Assembly: GCA_022614855.1 (NCBI GenBank)
Contig: JAKEHU010000005.1
Coordinates: forward strand, 1-64,000
Source: Chlamydiota bacterium
GTDB lineage: Bacteria; Chlamydiota; Chlamydiia; Chlamydiales; Rhabdochlamydiaceae
DNA length: 64,000 nt
Direction: 5' to 3'
Shown: piece after piece, positions 26,343 to 34,069 of the stretch
Position numbering within the stretch: the first letter of the stretch is position 1
How the letters are laid out: every line of letters starts with the position of its first letter
Made by a program: the position numbers and the translations under genes
Notes under the pieces: model-generated
What the model was told of the DNA's origin: nothing
Database searches by the model: none
The model's input: only the letters and a program-made list of their open reading frames with translations

Positions 26343-27662
26343 ATGTTTGATTCACTAACAAAGAAATTTCAACAGCTCTTTTCCGGTTTTCCCAAGGGGA
26401 AGCTCACGGAGGAGAATATCTCTGATGCGATTCGCGAGGTGAGGCTGGCCCTGCTCGATGCCGATGTCAACTACACCGTAGCATCGCAATTCATTAAGAG
26501 AGTAAAGGAAAAAGCCATTGGGGATCAGATTATCAAGTCCATTTCCCCGGGACAACAGTTCATTAAAATCATCCATGATGAACTCATTGTTCTCATGGGT
26601 TCGCAAGAATCGACTTTGCAAAGCAAATCTTATCCATCGACCATTCTCCTCTGTGGACTGCAAGGCTCAGGAAAAACGACGCAAAGTGCAAAGCTCGCTA
26701 ATTATTTAAAAAAAAAGGAAGCCAAGAAAAAGGTACTCATTGCAGCCTGCGATTTGCAAAGGCCGGCTGCCATAGAGCAGTTAAAGAAACTTTGTCAACA
26801 GATTGCAGTTCCCTGTTTTTACTTAGAGGGAGAAAAAGACCCTACTATTGTTGCCAAAGAAGCCCATATCAAAGCAGCTAAAGAGGGATTTGATTTTCTC
26901 ATTCTCGATACAGCAGGAAGACTCCACATAGATGAACCTTTGATGAAAGAGCTTGTTCAAATAAAAACGATTGTGAATCCCGATGAAATTCTCTTTGTTG
27001 CCTCTGCGCTTTTTGGACAGGATGCGGTGAAAACTGCACAGGAATTCGATCAGTATCTTGGCATTACGGGAACAATTTTAACCATGCTGGATGGAAATGC
27101 ACGAGCTGGGGCGGCCATTTCTATTGTCGAAGTGACAAAAAAGCCACTCAAATTTGAAGGAATCGGTGAAGGAATAGAGGATTTTCAACTCTTTAATCCG
27201 AAATCGATGGCCGATCGGATTTTGGGAATGGGCGATGTGATCAATCTTGTGCGCAAGGCAGAAGAACAGATCACTGAAGAGGATAAAAAGGATTGGGAAA
27301 AGAAGTTGCGGAAAGCTTCCTTTACTTATGAGGATTATCTAAAGCAAATGGGATCTGTGAGAAAAATGGGTCCTTTAAAAAATCTCTTAAAAATGTTCCC
27401 AGGTGCACAGAATTTTGATTCATTTGACATACCGGAAAAAGAGTTTCAAAAAATGGAAGCGATGATTCTTTCTATGACGCCTGACGAAAGGGAGGAGAAA
27501 GTAGAACTTGTCCCGAGCAGAAGAAGGCGAATTGCAAAAGGAAGCGGAACAACGATCGATGATGTCAATCGCCTAGCAAAAGGATTTAAAGAGTTAAAGA
27601 AACTCTGCAAGAACATGCCAAATATTAAACAAAAATTACCGGAGAATAAGTTATGGCACTAA
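26343..27662 (+). CDS. ffh: Signal recognition particle protein Ffh
   Basis: GTPase that binds signal peptides on nascent chains together with 4.5S RNA. The 439 residues contain G1 GLQGSGKTTQSAKLA (~103), LDTAGRLH (~189), and an M domain ending with SRRRRIAKGSGTTIDDVN (the RNA-binding RRxR...GSG motif). The G4 motif reads TMLDGNARAGAA where most Ffh have TKLDGDARGGAA, so the guanine-contacting Lys is replaced by Met. It overlaps rpsP by 10 bases. No 4.5S RNA gene was recognised in this window. Confidence 0.95.
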   Translation: MFDSLTKKFQQLFSGFPKGKLTEENISDAIREVRLALLDADVNYTVASQFIKRVKEKAIGDQIIKSISPGQQFIKIIHDELIVLMGSQESTLQSKSYPSTILLCGLQGSGKTTQSAKLANYLKKKEAKKKVLIAACDLQRPAAIEQLKKLCQQIAVPCFYLEGEKDPTIVAKEAHIKAAKEGFDFLILDTAGRLHIDEPLMKELVQIKTIVNPDEILFVASALFGQDAVKTAQEFDQYLGITGTILTMLDGNARAGAAISIVEVTKKPLKFEGIGEGIEDFQLFNPKSMADRILGMGDVINLVRKAEEQITEEDKKDWEKKLRKASFTYEDYLKQMGSVRKMGPLKNLLKMFPGAQNFDSFDIPEKEFQKMEAMILSMTPDEREEKVELVPSRRRRIAKGSGTTIDDVNRLAKGFKELKKLCKNMPNIKQKLPENKLWH

Positions 27663-28015
27663 AAATACGCCTTCGACAATACGGACGCAATAACAGGCAA
27701 ACGTTTCGATTAGTTGTAATGGATATTCGAGAAAAACGAGATGGAAAATATATTGAAAAACTAGGCTGGTATGACCCTCTCCTGAAAGAAAAAAATATGG
27801 AAGTAAATGGAGATAGAGTGACGCATTGGCTGAATCTGGGTGCAGAGATGTCCCATGATGCAAAAACCATCATTTCCAAATCAGCCCCATCCGTTATTAA
27901 AGAATGGAATGAAAAAAGAAGAGTAAAAAATCTAAAGAGGATTGCTCAAAGAAGAGCATTGAGAAGAGCTAGAAGTAAAGTACCCAAAGTAAAAGAGATG
28001 GCAAAAGGAAAATGA
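27653..28015 (+). CDS. rpsP: 30S ribosomal protein bS16
   Basis: The 120 residues start MALKIRLRQYGRNNRQTFRL, the family N-terminus. GKYIEKLGWYDPL follows, and a lysine/arginine-rich C-terminal extension (RRALRRARSKVPKVKE) extends it beyond the ~82 residues of E. coli. CGGAGAA precedes the ATG. The ffh-rpsP-trmD-rplS order is conserved in many bacteria. Confidence 0.96.
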   Translation: MALKIRLRQYGRNNRQTFRLVVMDIREKRDGKYIEKLGWYDPLLKEKNMEVNGDRVTHWLNLGAEMSHDAKTIISKSAPSVIKEWNEKRRVKNLKRIAQRRALRRARSKVPKVKEMAKGK

Positions 28016-28016
28016 G

Positions 28017-28676
28017 ATGCGCATTGATATCTTATCTCTTTTTCCCTCCTATTTTCGCGGTCCTTTTGATGTGAGTATTTTAAAAAGAGCTCAAGAAAAG
28101 AAGCTTTTGGATATTCATTTAATTGACATTCGGGATTTTGCAGAAGGAAAACATCGAAAAGTAGATGACCATCCCTATGGGGGAGGAAGCGGCATGGTTT
28201 TAATGGCTGGGCCAGTTGTAAAAGCCATTCGCAGTGTGAAAGAGGAGGGTGCAAAAGTCATTTATTTGACTCCACAAGGAAAGCTTTTAGATGCTGAAAA
28301 ATGTTTGCAACTTTCTAAGGAAAGTCATTTAATTTTAGTCTGTGGCCATTATGAGGGAATTGATAAGAGAATTGATAAAGAGATTCATGAGGAGATCAGC
28401 ATTGGAAATTATGTTTTAACAAATGGCTGTTTGGCTGCCATTGTTTTGGTCGATGGTGTAGTGCGATTTATTCCTGGAGTCTTGGGTTCGGAAGAATCGG
28501 CGATGAGTGATTCATTTGAGCAGGGAATGTTAGAAGGGCCCCAGTACACCAGACCAGAAAATTTTGAAGGAATGGTCATTCCAGAAATCTTAAAAAGCGG
28601 CCATCATGCAAAGATCAAAAAATGGCGCGAAGAAATGGCAAAAAAGAAAACAGAAGAAGTTAGGAGTAAGTTATGA
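28017..28676 (+). CDS. trmD: tRNA (guanine-N1)-methyltransferase TrmD
   Basis: Methylates G37 of tRNAs with a G36-G37 anticodon context, preventing +1 frameshifting. The 219 residues have the trefoil-knot SAM-binding blocks [14 protein letters not shown] (~49), [10 protein letters not shown] (~82), [10 protein letters not shown] (~109) and [10 protein letters not shown] (~130). The start is one base after the rpsP stop. Confidence 0.96.
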   Translation: MRIDILSLFPSYFRGPFDVSILKRAQEKKLLDIHLIDIRDFAEGKHRKVDDHPYGGGSGMVLMAGPVVKAIRSVKEEGAKVIYLTPQGKLLDAEKCLQLSKESHLILVCGHYEGIDKRIDKEIHEEISIGNYVLTNGCLAAIVLVDGVVRFIPGVLGSEESAMSDSFEQGMLEGPQYTRPENFEGMVIPEILKSGHHAKIKKWREEMAKKKTEEVRSKL

Positions 28677-29095
28677 AGGGGAATAAGATAATCCAAGAAA
28701 TTGAAAATGAGCAGTTAAAAACAGATATTCCTCAAATTAAAATTGGCGATACATTAGATGTCCACATTCGAATCATCGAAGGAGAAAAGGAGCGCATTCA
28801 GGTCTTTAATGGCATTGTTATCGCAAAGCGTGGAGCAGGACTTTCGGAAACCATTTCACTTTATCGAGTTTCTTATGGATCTGGCATAGAAAGAGTTTTT
28901 ATGCTCCATAGCCCTCTAATCGCTAAGATTGAAGTTGTAAAAAGAGGAAAGGTAAGAAAGGCAAAACTCCATTACCTCAGAGGAATTTTTGGCAAAAAAG
29001 CTAAGGTAAAAGAAAAGATTGGAGCGCAGCTCCAAACTGGTTCGAAAGCTGTATTGGTCAGCTCAGAAACTTCTCTTGAAGAAAAGCCATCTTAA
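28673..29095 (+). CDS. rplS: 50S ribosomal protein bL19
   Basis: Protein at the 30S-50S interface. The 140 residues contain [19 protein letters not shown] (~24) and [16 protein letters not shown], then VERVFxLHSPxI-like text ([13 protein letters not shown]) and KLHYLRG. The extended tail after KKAKVKEKI is not conserved. The start overlaps the trmD stop by 4 bases. Confidence 0.96.
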   Translation: MKGNKIIQEIENEQLKTDIPQIKIGDTLDVHIRIIEGEKERIQVFNGIVIAKRGAGLSETISLYRVSYGSGIERVFMLHSPLIAKIEVVKRGKVRKAKLHYLRGIFGKKAKVKEKIGAQLQTGSKAVLVSSETSLEEKPS

Positions 29096-29113
29096 GATAA
29101 ATGATATTTGCCA

Positions 29114-29815
29114 ATGGCAAAATCAAAGGCTGCTGTCAAACAAGCTACAAAGAAACGTGTAGAGACAATGCGTCTACAACGGCTCTGTTCAATTGAAGAT
29201 GAGATCAAAAAATTAGGTTTCGGAACCATTGCAGGAGTTGATGAGGCAGGAAGAGGTCCATTGGCAGGTCCTGTCGTTGCGGCTGCTTGCATTCTTCCCG
29301 ATGGCTTAGTGGTCAGAGGGATCAATGATAGTAAAAAATTGACATTTGAACAGAGATATAAGTTATACCAAGACCTCATTATACATGCAGAGATTTGTTA
29401 TGGTGTTGGTGTTGTTGAAGCTTTTGAAATCGATCAAATCAATATTTTGCAAGCAACGTTTAAGGCGATGCTCATCGCCATTGCAAGACTTGCAAAAAAG
29501 CCGGATTATCTTCTATTTGATGGGACTCAATTGCCACAGACGCAGATTCCATGCCAAGGCATTATTGATGGAGATCTACTCTGCCAATCAATTGCCGCAG
29601 CGTCTATCATAGCAAAAGTAACCAGAGACCATATCATGCTCGGATATCATGATTTATTTCCAAATTATGGTTTTAATGAGCATAAAGGATATGGAACAAG
29701 CGATCATCTTCGAGCAATAGAAGTTTATGGACCTTGCGACATCCATCGCAAAAGTTTTGGGCTCTTGAAGTTAAAAGCGGATGATCTAATTTTAGAAGAA
29801 CAAACAGTGAGTTAG
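29114..29815 (+). CDS. rnhB: Ribonuclease HII
   Basis: Removes ribonucleotides and RNA from RNA-DNA hybrids. TIAGVDEAGRGPLAGPVVAA carries the first catalytic Asp and Glu; GINDSKKLT, YLLFDGTQ and SIIAKVTRDHIM follow, giving the full DEDD set. About 36 basic residues precede the domain. ATG at 29114 is used; a TTG six bases earlier is possible. It follows rplS as in Chlamydia. Confidence 0.94.
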   Translation: MAKSKAAVKQATKKRVETMRLQRLCSIEDEIKKLGFGTIAGVDEAGRGPLAGPVVAAACILPDGLVVRGINDSKKLTFEQRYKLYQDLIIHAEICYGVGVVEAFEIDQINILQATFKAMLIAIARLAKKPDYLLFDGTQLPQTQIPCQGIIDGDLLCQSIAAASIIAKVTRDHIMLGYHDLFPNYGFNEHKGYGTSDHLRAIEVYGPCDIHRKSFGLLKLKADDLILEEQTVS

Positions 29816-29847
29816 GAACTCACCTTAAGATGAGTTAGGAAAAATCC

Positions 29848-30732
29848 ATGCGAAGTATGACAGGATATGGAAGAGTAGAAAAGATCTTAGATGGGACCAA
29901 GCTAATCATGGAAATCCATTCTGTAAATCGAAAAAATTTAGATATGCAGATTTACCTTCCAAAAAATTTTTTGCGATTTGATATAGATTTGCGAAAATGG
30001 GTCGGTCAAGAAATCATCAGAGGAACACTCATTATTCGTTTGCATTTAGAAGGAGATGTTCCAAGTAGACTGCCTTCAAAAGAACAATTATCACAGATGA
30101 GGGCTTTAAAGAAAAATTGGGAAAAAATCGCAAAGGAAATAGGATATCCCTCAGAAGTAGTGAATTTCCCATTTATTTTTGACCAGATGCAAAATCTCTC
30201 TTTCCTAGAAGAAAAACCATTTGATGAGGGTGAATGGAAAAAGAAATTGAAGCAAATGACAGAGCAAACTTTAGAAAAACTGGTAAAAATGAAAGAAGTA
30301 GAGGGGACAGCTCTTGCAAGAGATATGCAAACGCGAATGAGGCAGGTGCAAAAGAAAATTGAAGAGATTGAAAAGATTGCCCCTAAATCATTGGAGGAGT
30401 TTAAGAAAAAATTTAAAGAAAGACTTTCAGAAATTGTTGCGAGCGAATTGCAAGAAAAAAGTAAGTTTTATTATGAATTGGAAGCTTTTGCAGATAAAAT
30501 AGACATTACTGAAGAAATCATCCGTTTCAAATCCCATTTGGATCAATTTTACCCATTATTAAAATCAAAGGAAAAAAGTGTAGGTCGCAATCTCGATTTT
30601 CTGCTTCAAGAAATGGGAAGAGAAATTGCAACCATTTTGGCAAAAAATGCAGATCTTCCTATTGCCAATTTGGCTTTAGAAATAAAAATTGAGCTCGAAA
30701 AGGTGCGAGAGCAAATACAGAATATCGAATAG
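29848..30732 (+). CDS. YicC-family endoribonuclease
   Basis: The YicC/YloC family consists of hexameric endoribonucleases. The 294 residues begin MRSMTGYGR, the diagnostic N-terminus, and include EIHSVNRKNLDMQIYLP (~24). They end with GRNLDFLLQEMGREIATIL (~248) and the typical LEKVREQIQNIE tail. It lies upstream of gmk, the common yicC-gmk arrangement; gmk starts 11 bases after its stop. Confidence 0.92.
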   Translation: MRSMTGYGRVEKILDGTKLIMEIHSVNRKNLDMQIYLPKNFLRFDIDLRKWVGQEIIRGTLIIRLHLEGDVPSRLPSKEQLSQMRALKKNWEKIAKEIGYPSEVVNFPFIFDQMQNLSFLEEKPFDEGEWKKKLKQMTEQTLEKLVKMKEVEGTALARDMQTRMRQVQKKIEEIEKIAPKSLEEFKKKFKERLSEIVASELQEKSKFYYELEAFADKIDITEEIIRFKSHLDQFYPLLKSKEKSVGRNLDFLLQEMGREIATILAKNADLPIANLALEIKIELEKVREQIQNIE

Positions 30733-30742
30733 AGGTCTCAAA

Positions 30743-31342
30743 GTGGAAAAATTGTTGGGAAATTTGACCAGAGGCTTGGTTTTTGTAGTAAGCGCTCCAG
30801 CGGGAACAGGAAAAACAACTTTGGTAAAAATGATTTTAGATGAATTTCCTACCATTGTAGGCAGTGTCTCTTGTACTACAAGACCTCCAAGATCAGGGGA
30901 AATTCCTGGGAAGGACTACCATTTTTTGAAAAAAGAAGAATTTGAAGCTAAAATTCAAACTGGAGATTTTTTAGAATATGCCCAAGTATTTGATGATTAT
31001 TACGGGACTTCTAAAGAATTTGTTTTAGAGCAGCAAAGCAAAGGGAAACATGTCGTCTTGGTCATTGATACGCAAGGGGCAATGCAATTAAAGGAAAAAA
31101 AATTTCCGGCAATTTTTATTTTTATCAGTCCACCTTCTTTGCCAGAGCTAAGAGAAAGACTATTTAAAAGAAAAACTGAAAACATAGAGCTTGTTGAAAA
31201 AAGACTATCTTGGGCTATGCACGAAATGGCAATAGCAAACAAATATGACTACAACATTGTGAATGACAATCTGTACGTAGCTTATGATATTTTGCGGAGC
31301 ATTTTTATTGCAGAAGAACATAAAATTAGGAGAGAAAAATGA
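30743..31342 (+). CDS. gmk: Guanylate kinase
   Basis: Phosphorylates GMP to GDP. P-loop VVSAPAGTGKTTLVKM (~13-28) and GMP-binding CTTRPPRSGEIPGKDYHFL (~44) are intact, with YGTSKEFV (~84). The GTG at 30743, preceded by AGAGG, is chosen; the in-frame ATG at 30689 lies inside yicC and would add 18 unlike residues. The product is 199 residues. Confidence 0.94.
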   Translation: MEKLLGNLTRGLVFVVSAPAGTGKTTLVKMILDEFPTIVGSVSCTTRPPRSGEIPGKDYHFLKKEEFEAKIQTGDFLEYAQVFDDYYGTSKEFVLEQQSKGKHVVLVIDTQGAMQLKEKKFPAIFIFISPPSLPELRERLFKRKTENIELVEKRLSWAMHEMAIANKYDYNIVNDNLYVAYDILRSIFIAEEHKIRREK

Positions 31343-31566
31343 AACAAAAAGAAACATTGACGAATCAAGAATTTCAAGGACTTTGTAAAAACAGCTTTGA
31401 ATTGACCTATTATGCCATTCGCCTAGCAAGATTTAATATTCGTTCGGGAAAAGAGGTGAGCATGGAACAAATTTTAGAGGAGGTTATCAAACATCCCGAT
31501 CCCAGCTATTTAGAAGAATTGCAAAAATTGGAAACCATAGAAGAAATGCCAGAAAAATATGTCTGA
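31339..31566 (+). CDS. Small protein after gmk, candidate RNA polymerase omega subunit
   Basis: A 75-residue protein between gmk and metG, overlapping both. KNSFELTYYAIRLARFNIRSG (first 20 residues ~17-36) resembles the omega core N-R-F-x-L-V-x-x-A-x-R-x-A-R, and EQILEEVIKHP could replace the following helix. In E. coli rpoZ also directly follows gmk. In Chlamydia trachomatis an unassigned small gene holds the same place. The omega call rests on this short pattern and position. Confidence 0.5.
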   Translation: MKQKETLTNQEFQGLCKNSFELTYYAIRLARFNIRSGKEVSMEQILEEVIKHPDPSYLEELQKLETIEEMPEKYV

Positions 31567-33580
31567 AAAAATCCTCATCACATCTGCTCTTCCCTATGCA
31601 AATGGCCCTCTTCATTTTGGCCATATTGCTGGTGCATATCTGCCGGCAGATTGCTATGCCCGTTTCCAAAGGCTCATGAGAAATGAAGTTTTGTACATTT
31701 GTGGCTCAGATGAATATGGGGTTGCTATATCGCTAAGTGCTGAAATCGCAGGTCGCACTCCAAAAGAACATGTGGAGATCTTTCACCACATAAATCAAAA
31801 ACTCTTTCAAACGTTAGATTTTTCCTTTGACCATTTTTCTCGTACAACATGGTCTGGACACACAGAAGTAGTCCAACAATTTTTTCTCGATCTTTTGCAC
31901 AATGGATACATAGAAGAAAAAGTTACCAATCAGCTTTATTCAGAGCAAGATCGCAAGTTTTTGGCAGATCGATATGTTGTGGGAACCTGCCCAAAGTGTG
32001 GTTTTGAGCAAGCAAGGGGAGATGAATGTCCAAAATGTGGAGCGAGCTATGAAGCTACCGATTTGAAAAACCCTCGTTCGAAACTCACCAATCAGCTGCT
32101 CGTATTAAAGCCTTCAAAACACTGGTTTATGCGCTTTGACCTCTTTAAAGATCAGCTCTTAGAGTGGATCAGCAAAAAGAGATGGAAACCAAATGTCCTT
32201 CATTTTGCACAAGGATACATTGATGAATTAAGACCAAGAGCCATTACCCGAGATACTGAGTGGGGCATTCCCGTCCCACTGAAAGAGGCAAATGGAAAAG
32301 TTCTCTATGTCTGGTTCGATGCTCCCATTGGATACATTTCTGCTACCAAAGAATGGGCAAAAAAAATCAAAAACCCAGAAAAATGGAAGGATTTTTGGCT
32401 TGATCCCGAGACAAAACTGGTCCAATTTATTGGAAAAGATAACATCCCTTTTCATGCAGTCTTTTTTCCGGCGATGATCATGGGACAAAATATTCCTTAT
32501 AAAATCGTCGATGAGCTTCCAGCAAATGAATTCTTAAATTTAGAAGGGAAGCAATTTAGCAAATCAGAAGGATGGTATGTCGATTTAGAAGACTTTTTCA
32601 AAAATTTCACCTCAGATCAAATCCGCTACTATTTAGCTTCTCATGCTCCAGAAACGCAAGATTCAGAATTTTCCTGGAAAGAGTTCCAATTCACCTGCAA
32701 TGCAGATTTAGTGGGAAAATTTGGCAATTTAGTCCATAGAGTCCTCACTTTTTCCCACCAGCATTTAAATGGAAAAGTGGCGCAAATGGCGCAGTTCAGT
32801 GAAGAAGACAGAAAATTCATTGAAAGACTTGGGTTTTTAGCAGAAGAAACCAGGCGATGCTATGAACATTTCCATTTGAGAAAGGCATGTCAAACCATCA
32901 TGGAGTTGGCATCGTGGGGAAATAGCTATTTCGACCATCAAAAGCCCTGGGTTTTAGCAAAGGATGCCAAGAAAAAAAAGCGAATGGGAACAGTGATTGC
33001 CTGCTGTTTAGAATGCATTAAAGTTCTCGCAATCATCTCTTTTCCCATTATCCCGCAGGCTACAAACAAAATTTGGAAAATGATCGGTTTTGATACAAAT
33101 TTAAAAGAAGAAGATTGGAGGTTGCAATTGGAAGAAAAGTTAGAAGAAGGACAAGGTTTAGGTAAACCTGAAGTGGTCTTCAAAAAAATTGAAGATGAGA
33201 CAATCGAAAAAGAGATTGCGAAACTAAAAAATATCAAAGAAGTGAATCCCGCAAAAATAGAAATTACTTTTGACGAATTTAAAAAGATGGATTTACGAGT
33301 CGGAGAAATCGTCTCAGCAGCCAAAATTGAAAAGAGCAAAAAACTGCTCCATTTCATTGTCAATTTGGGTGTGGAAACAAGATCGATTGTCTCAGGAATT
33401 GCAGAGCACGTCGAAAACCCCAATTCCCTTGTTGGTAAAAAAGTCATTGTCGTCGCAAATCTAAAACCAGCAAAATTGATGGGGGTGGAAAGCCAAGGGA
33501 TGATTTTAGCTGTAGACACACACAATACGGTAGAAATTATCTCTCCATCACTTGGGCTTCCTGGCGAAATTGTGAGATGA
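31559..33580 (+). CDS. metG: Methionyl-tRNA synthetase
   Basis: Charges tRNA-Met. In the 673 residues, HIGH-type ANGPLHFGHIAGAYLPAD is at ~14-31 (HFGH), the zinc knuckle CPKCGFEQARGDECPKCG at ~144-161, and the KMSKS-type loop is KQFSKSEG (~331). The C-terminal ~105 residues (FKKMDLRVGEIVSAAKIEKS onward) are the tRNA-binding OB domain, with GMILAVD near the end. Overlaps the preceding small gene by 8 bases. Confidence 0.96.
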   Translation: MSEKILITSALPYANGPLHFGHIAGAYLPADCYARFQRLMRNEVLYICGSDEYGVAISLSAEIAGRTPKEHVEIFHHINQKLFQTLDFSFDHFSRTTWSGHTEVVQQFFLDLLHNGYIEEKVTNQLYSEQDRKFLADRYVVGTCPKCGFEQARGDECPKCGASYEATDLKNPRSKLTNQLLVLKPSKHWFMRFDLFKDQLLEWISKKRWKPNVLHFAQGYIDELRPRAITRDTEWGIPVPLKEANGKVLYVWFDAPIGYISATKEWAKKIKNPEKWKDFWLDPETKLVQFIGKDNIPFHAVFFPAMIMGQNIPYKIVDELPANEFLNLEGKQFSKSEGWYVDLEDFFKNFTSDQIRYYLASHAPETQDSEFSWKEFQFTCNADLVGKFGNLVHRVLTFSHQHLNGKVAQMAQFSEEDRKFIERLGFLAEETRRCYEHFHLRKACQTIMELASWGNSYFDHQKPWVLAKDAKKKKRMGTVIACCLECIKVLAIISFPIIPQATNKIWKMIGFDTNLKEEDWRLQLEEKLEEGQGLGKPEVVFKKIEDETIEKEIAKLKNIKEVNPAKIEITFDEFKKMDLRVGEIVSAAKIEKSKKLLHFIVNLGVETRSIVSGIAEHVENPNSLVGKKVIVVANLKPAKLMGVESQGMILAVDTHNTVEIISPSLGLPGEIVR

Positions 33581-33586
33581 ACGAAA

Positions 33587-34069
33587 ATGCCAAATATCTT
33601 TATTTTTGGCCCTTCCTGTTCAGGGAAATCAACATTATCACAAGCCCTTTATACCTCTCTTGGCGATACATGGACTTATATTGATCGCGATGAGTTGATT
33701 GAAAAAGGAGTTTGTAGAAAGACTGAAGTCAATCAAACTATCGATCAGAAAATCAAAGAAATCAAAGACAGAGTCATCGTTGATGCGCAAGTTCCTTGGA
33801 GAGAAAAAAAAGAGGGAGAGTTTTATTTTTTAATTTTACCTCCTCTTCAAATTCTTTTAGAACGGGATCAGAAGAGAACTACAAATCTTAAACGCTCTGA
33901 TGAACTAGCTAAGAGAGCAAAAATGTATGTGCTAAATACCTATGAAACTTTAAAAAAAATACCCCAGGGAATATTTAATAAATGTTTTGATTCATCTCAG
34001 CTCTCTCTTGAAGAAGAAGTTCAACAGATTCGCAATTCTTTTGTGTTTCTAGGAGAGGTTGTTCGATAA
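33587..34069 (+). CDS. Small P-loop kinase-like protein
   Basis: A 160-residue protein with Walker A IFGPSCSGKSTLSQAL (~5-20) and a DRDELIEKG segment (~33) that resembles nucleoside or chloramphenicol-phosphotransferase-type kinases. RVIVDAQVPW (~62) is a likely Walker B. LERDQKRTTN may be the lid. It starts 6 bases after metG, and its last 95 bases overlap convergently with recD2. Substrate is unknown. Confidence 0.65.
   Translation: MPNIFIFGPSCSGKSTLSQALYTSLGDTWTYIDRDELIEKGVCRKTEVNQTIDQKIKEIKDRVIVDAQVPWREKKEGEFYFLILPPLQILLERDQKRTTNLKRSDELAKRAKMYVLNTYETLKKIPQGIFNKCFDSSQLSLEEEVQQIRNSFVFLGEVVR

Noticed and set aside
30689-30742. ATG start for guanylate kinase at 30689
   Set aside because: It would place 18 unrelated residues inside yicC; the GTG at 30743 has an AGAGG site and gives the standard N-terminus.
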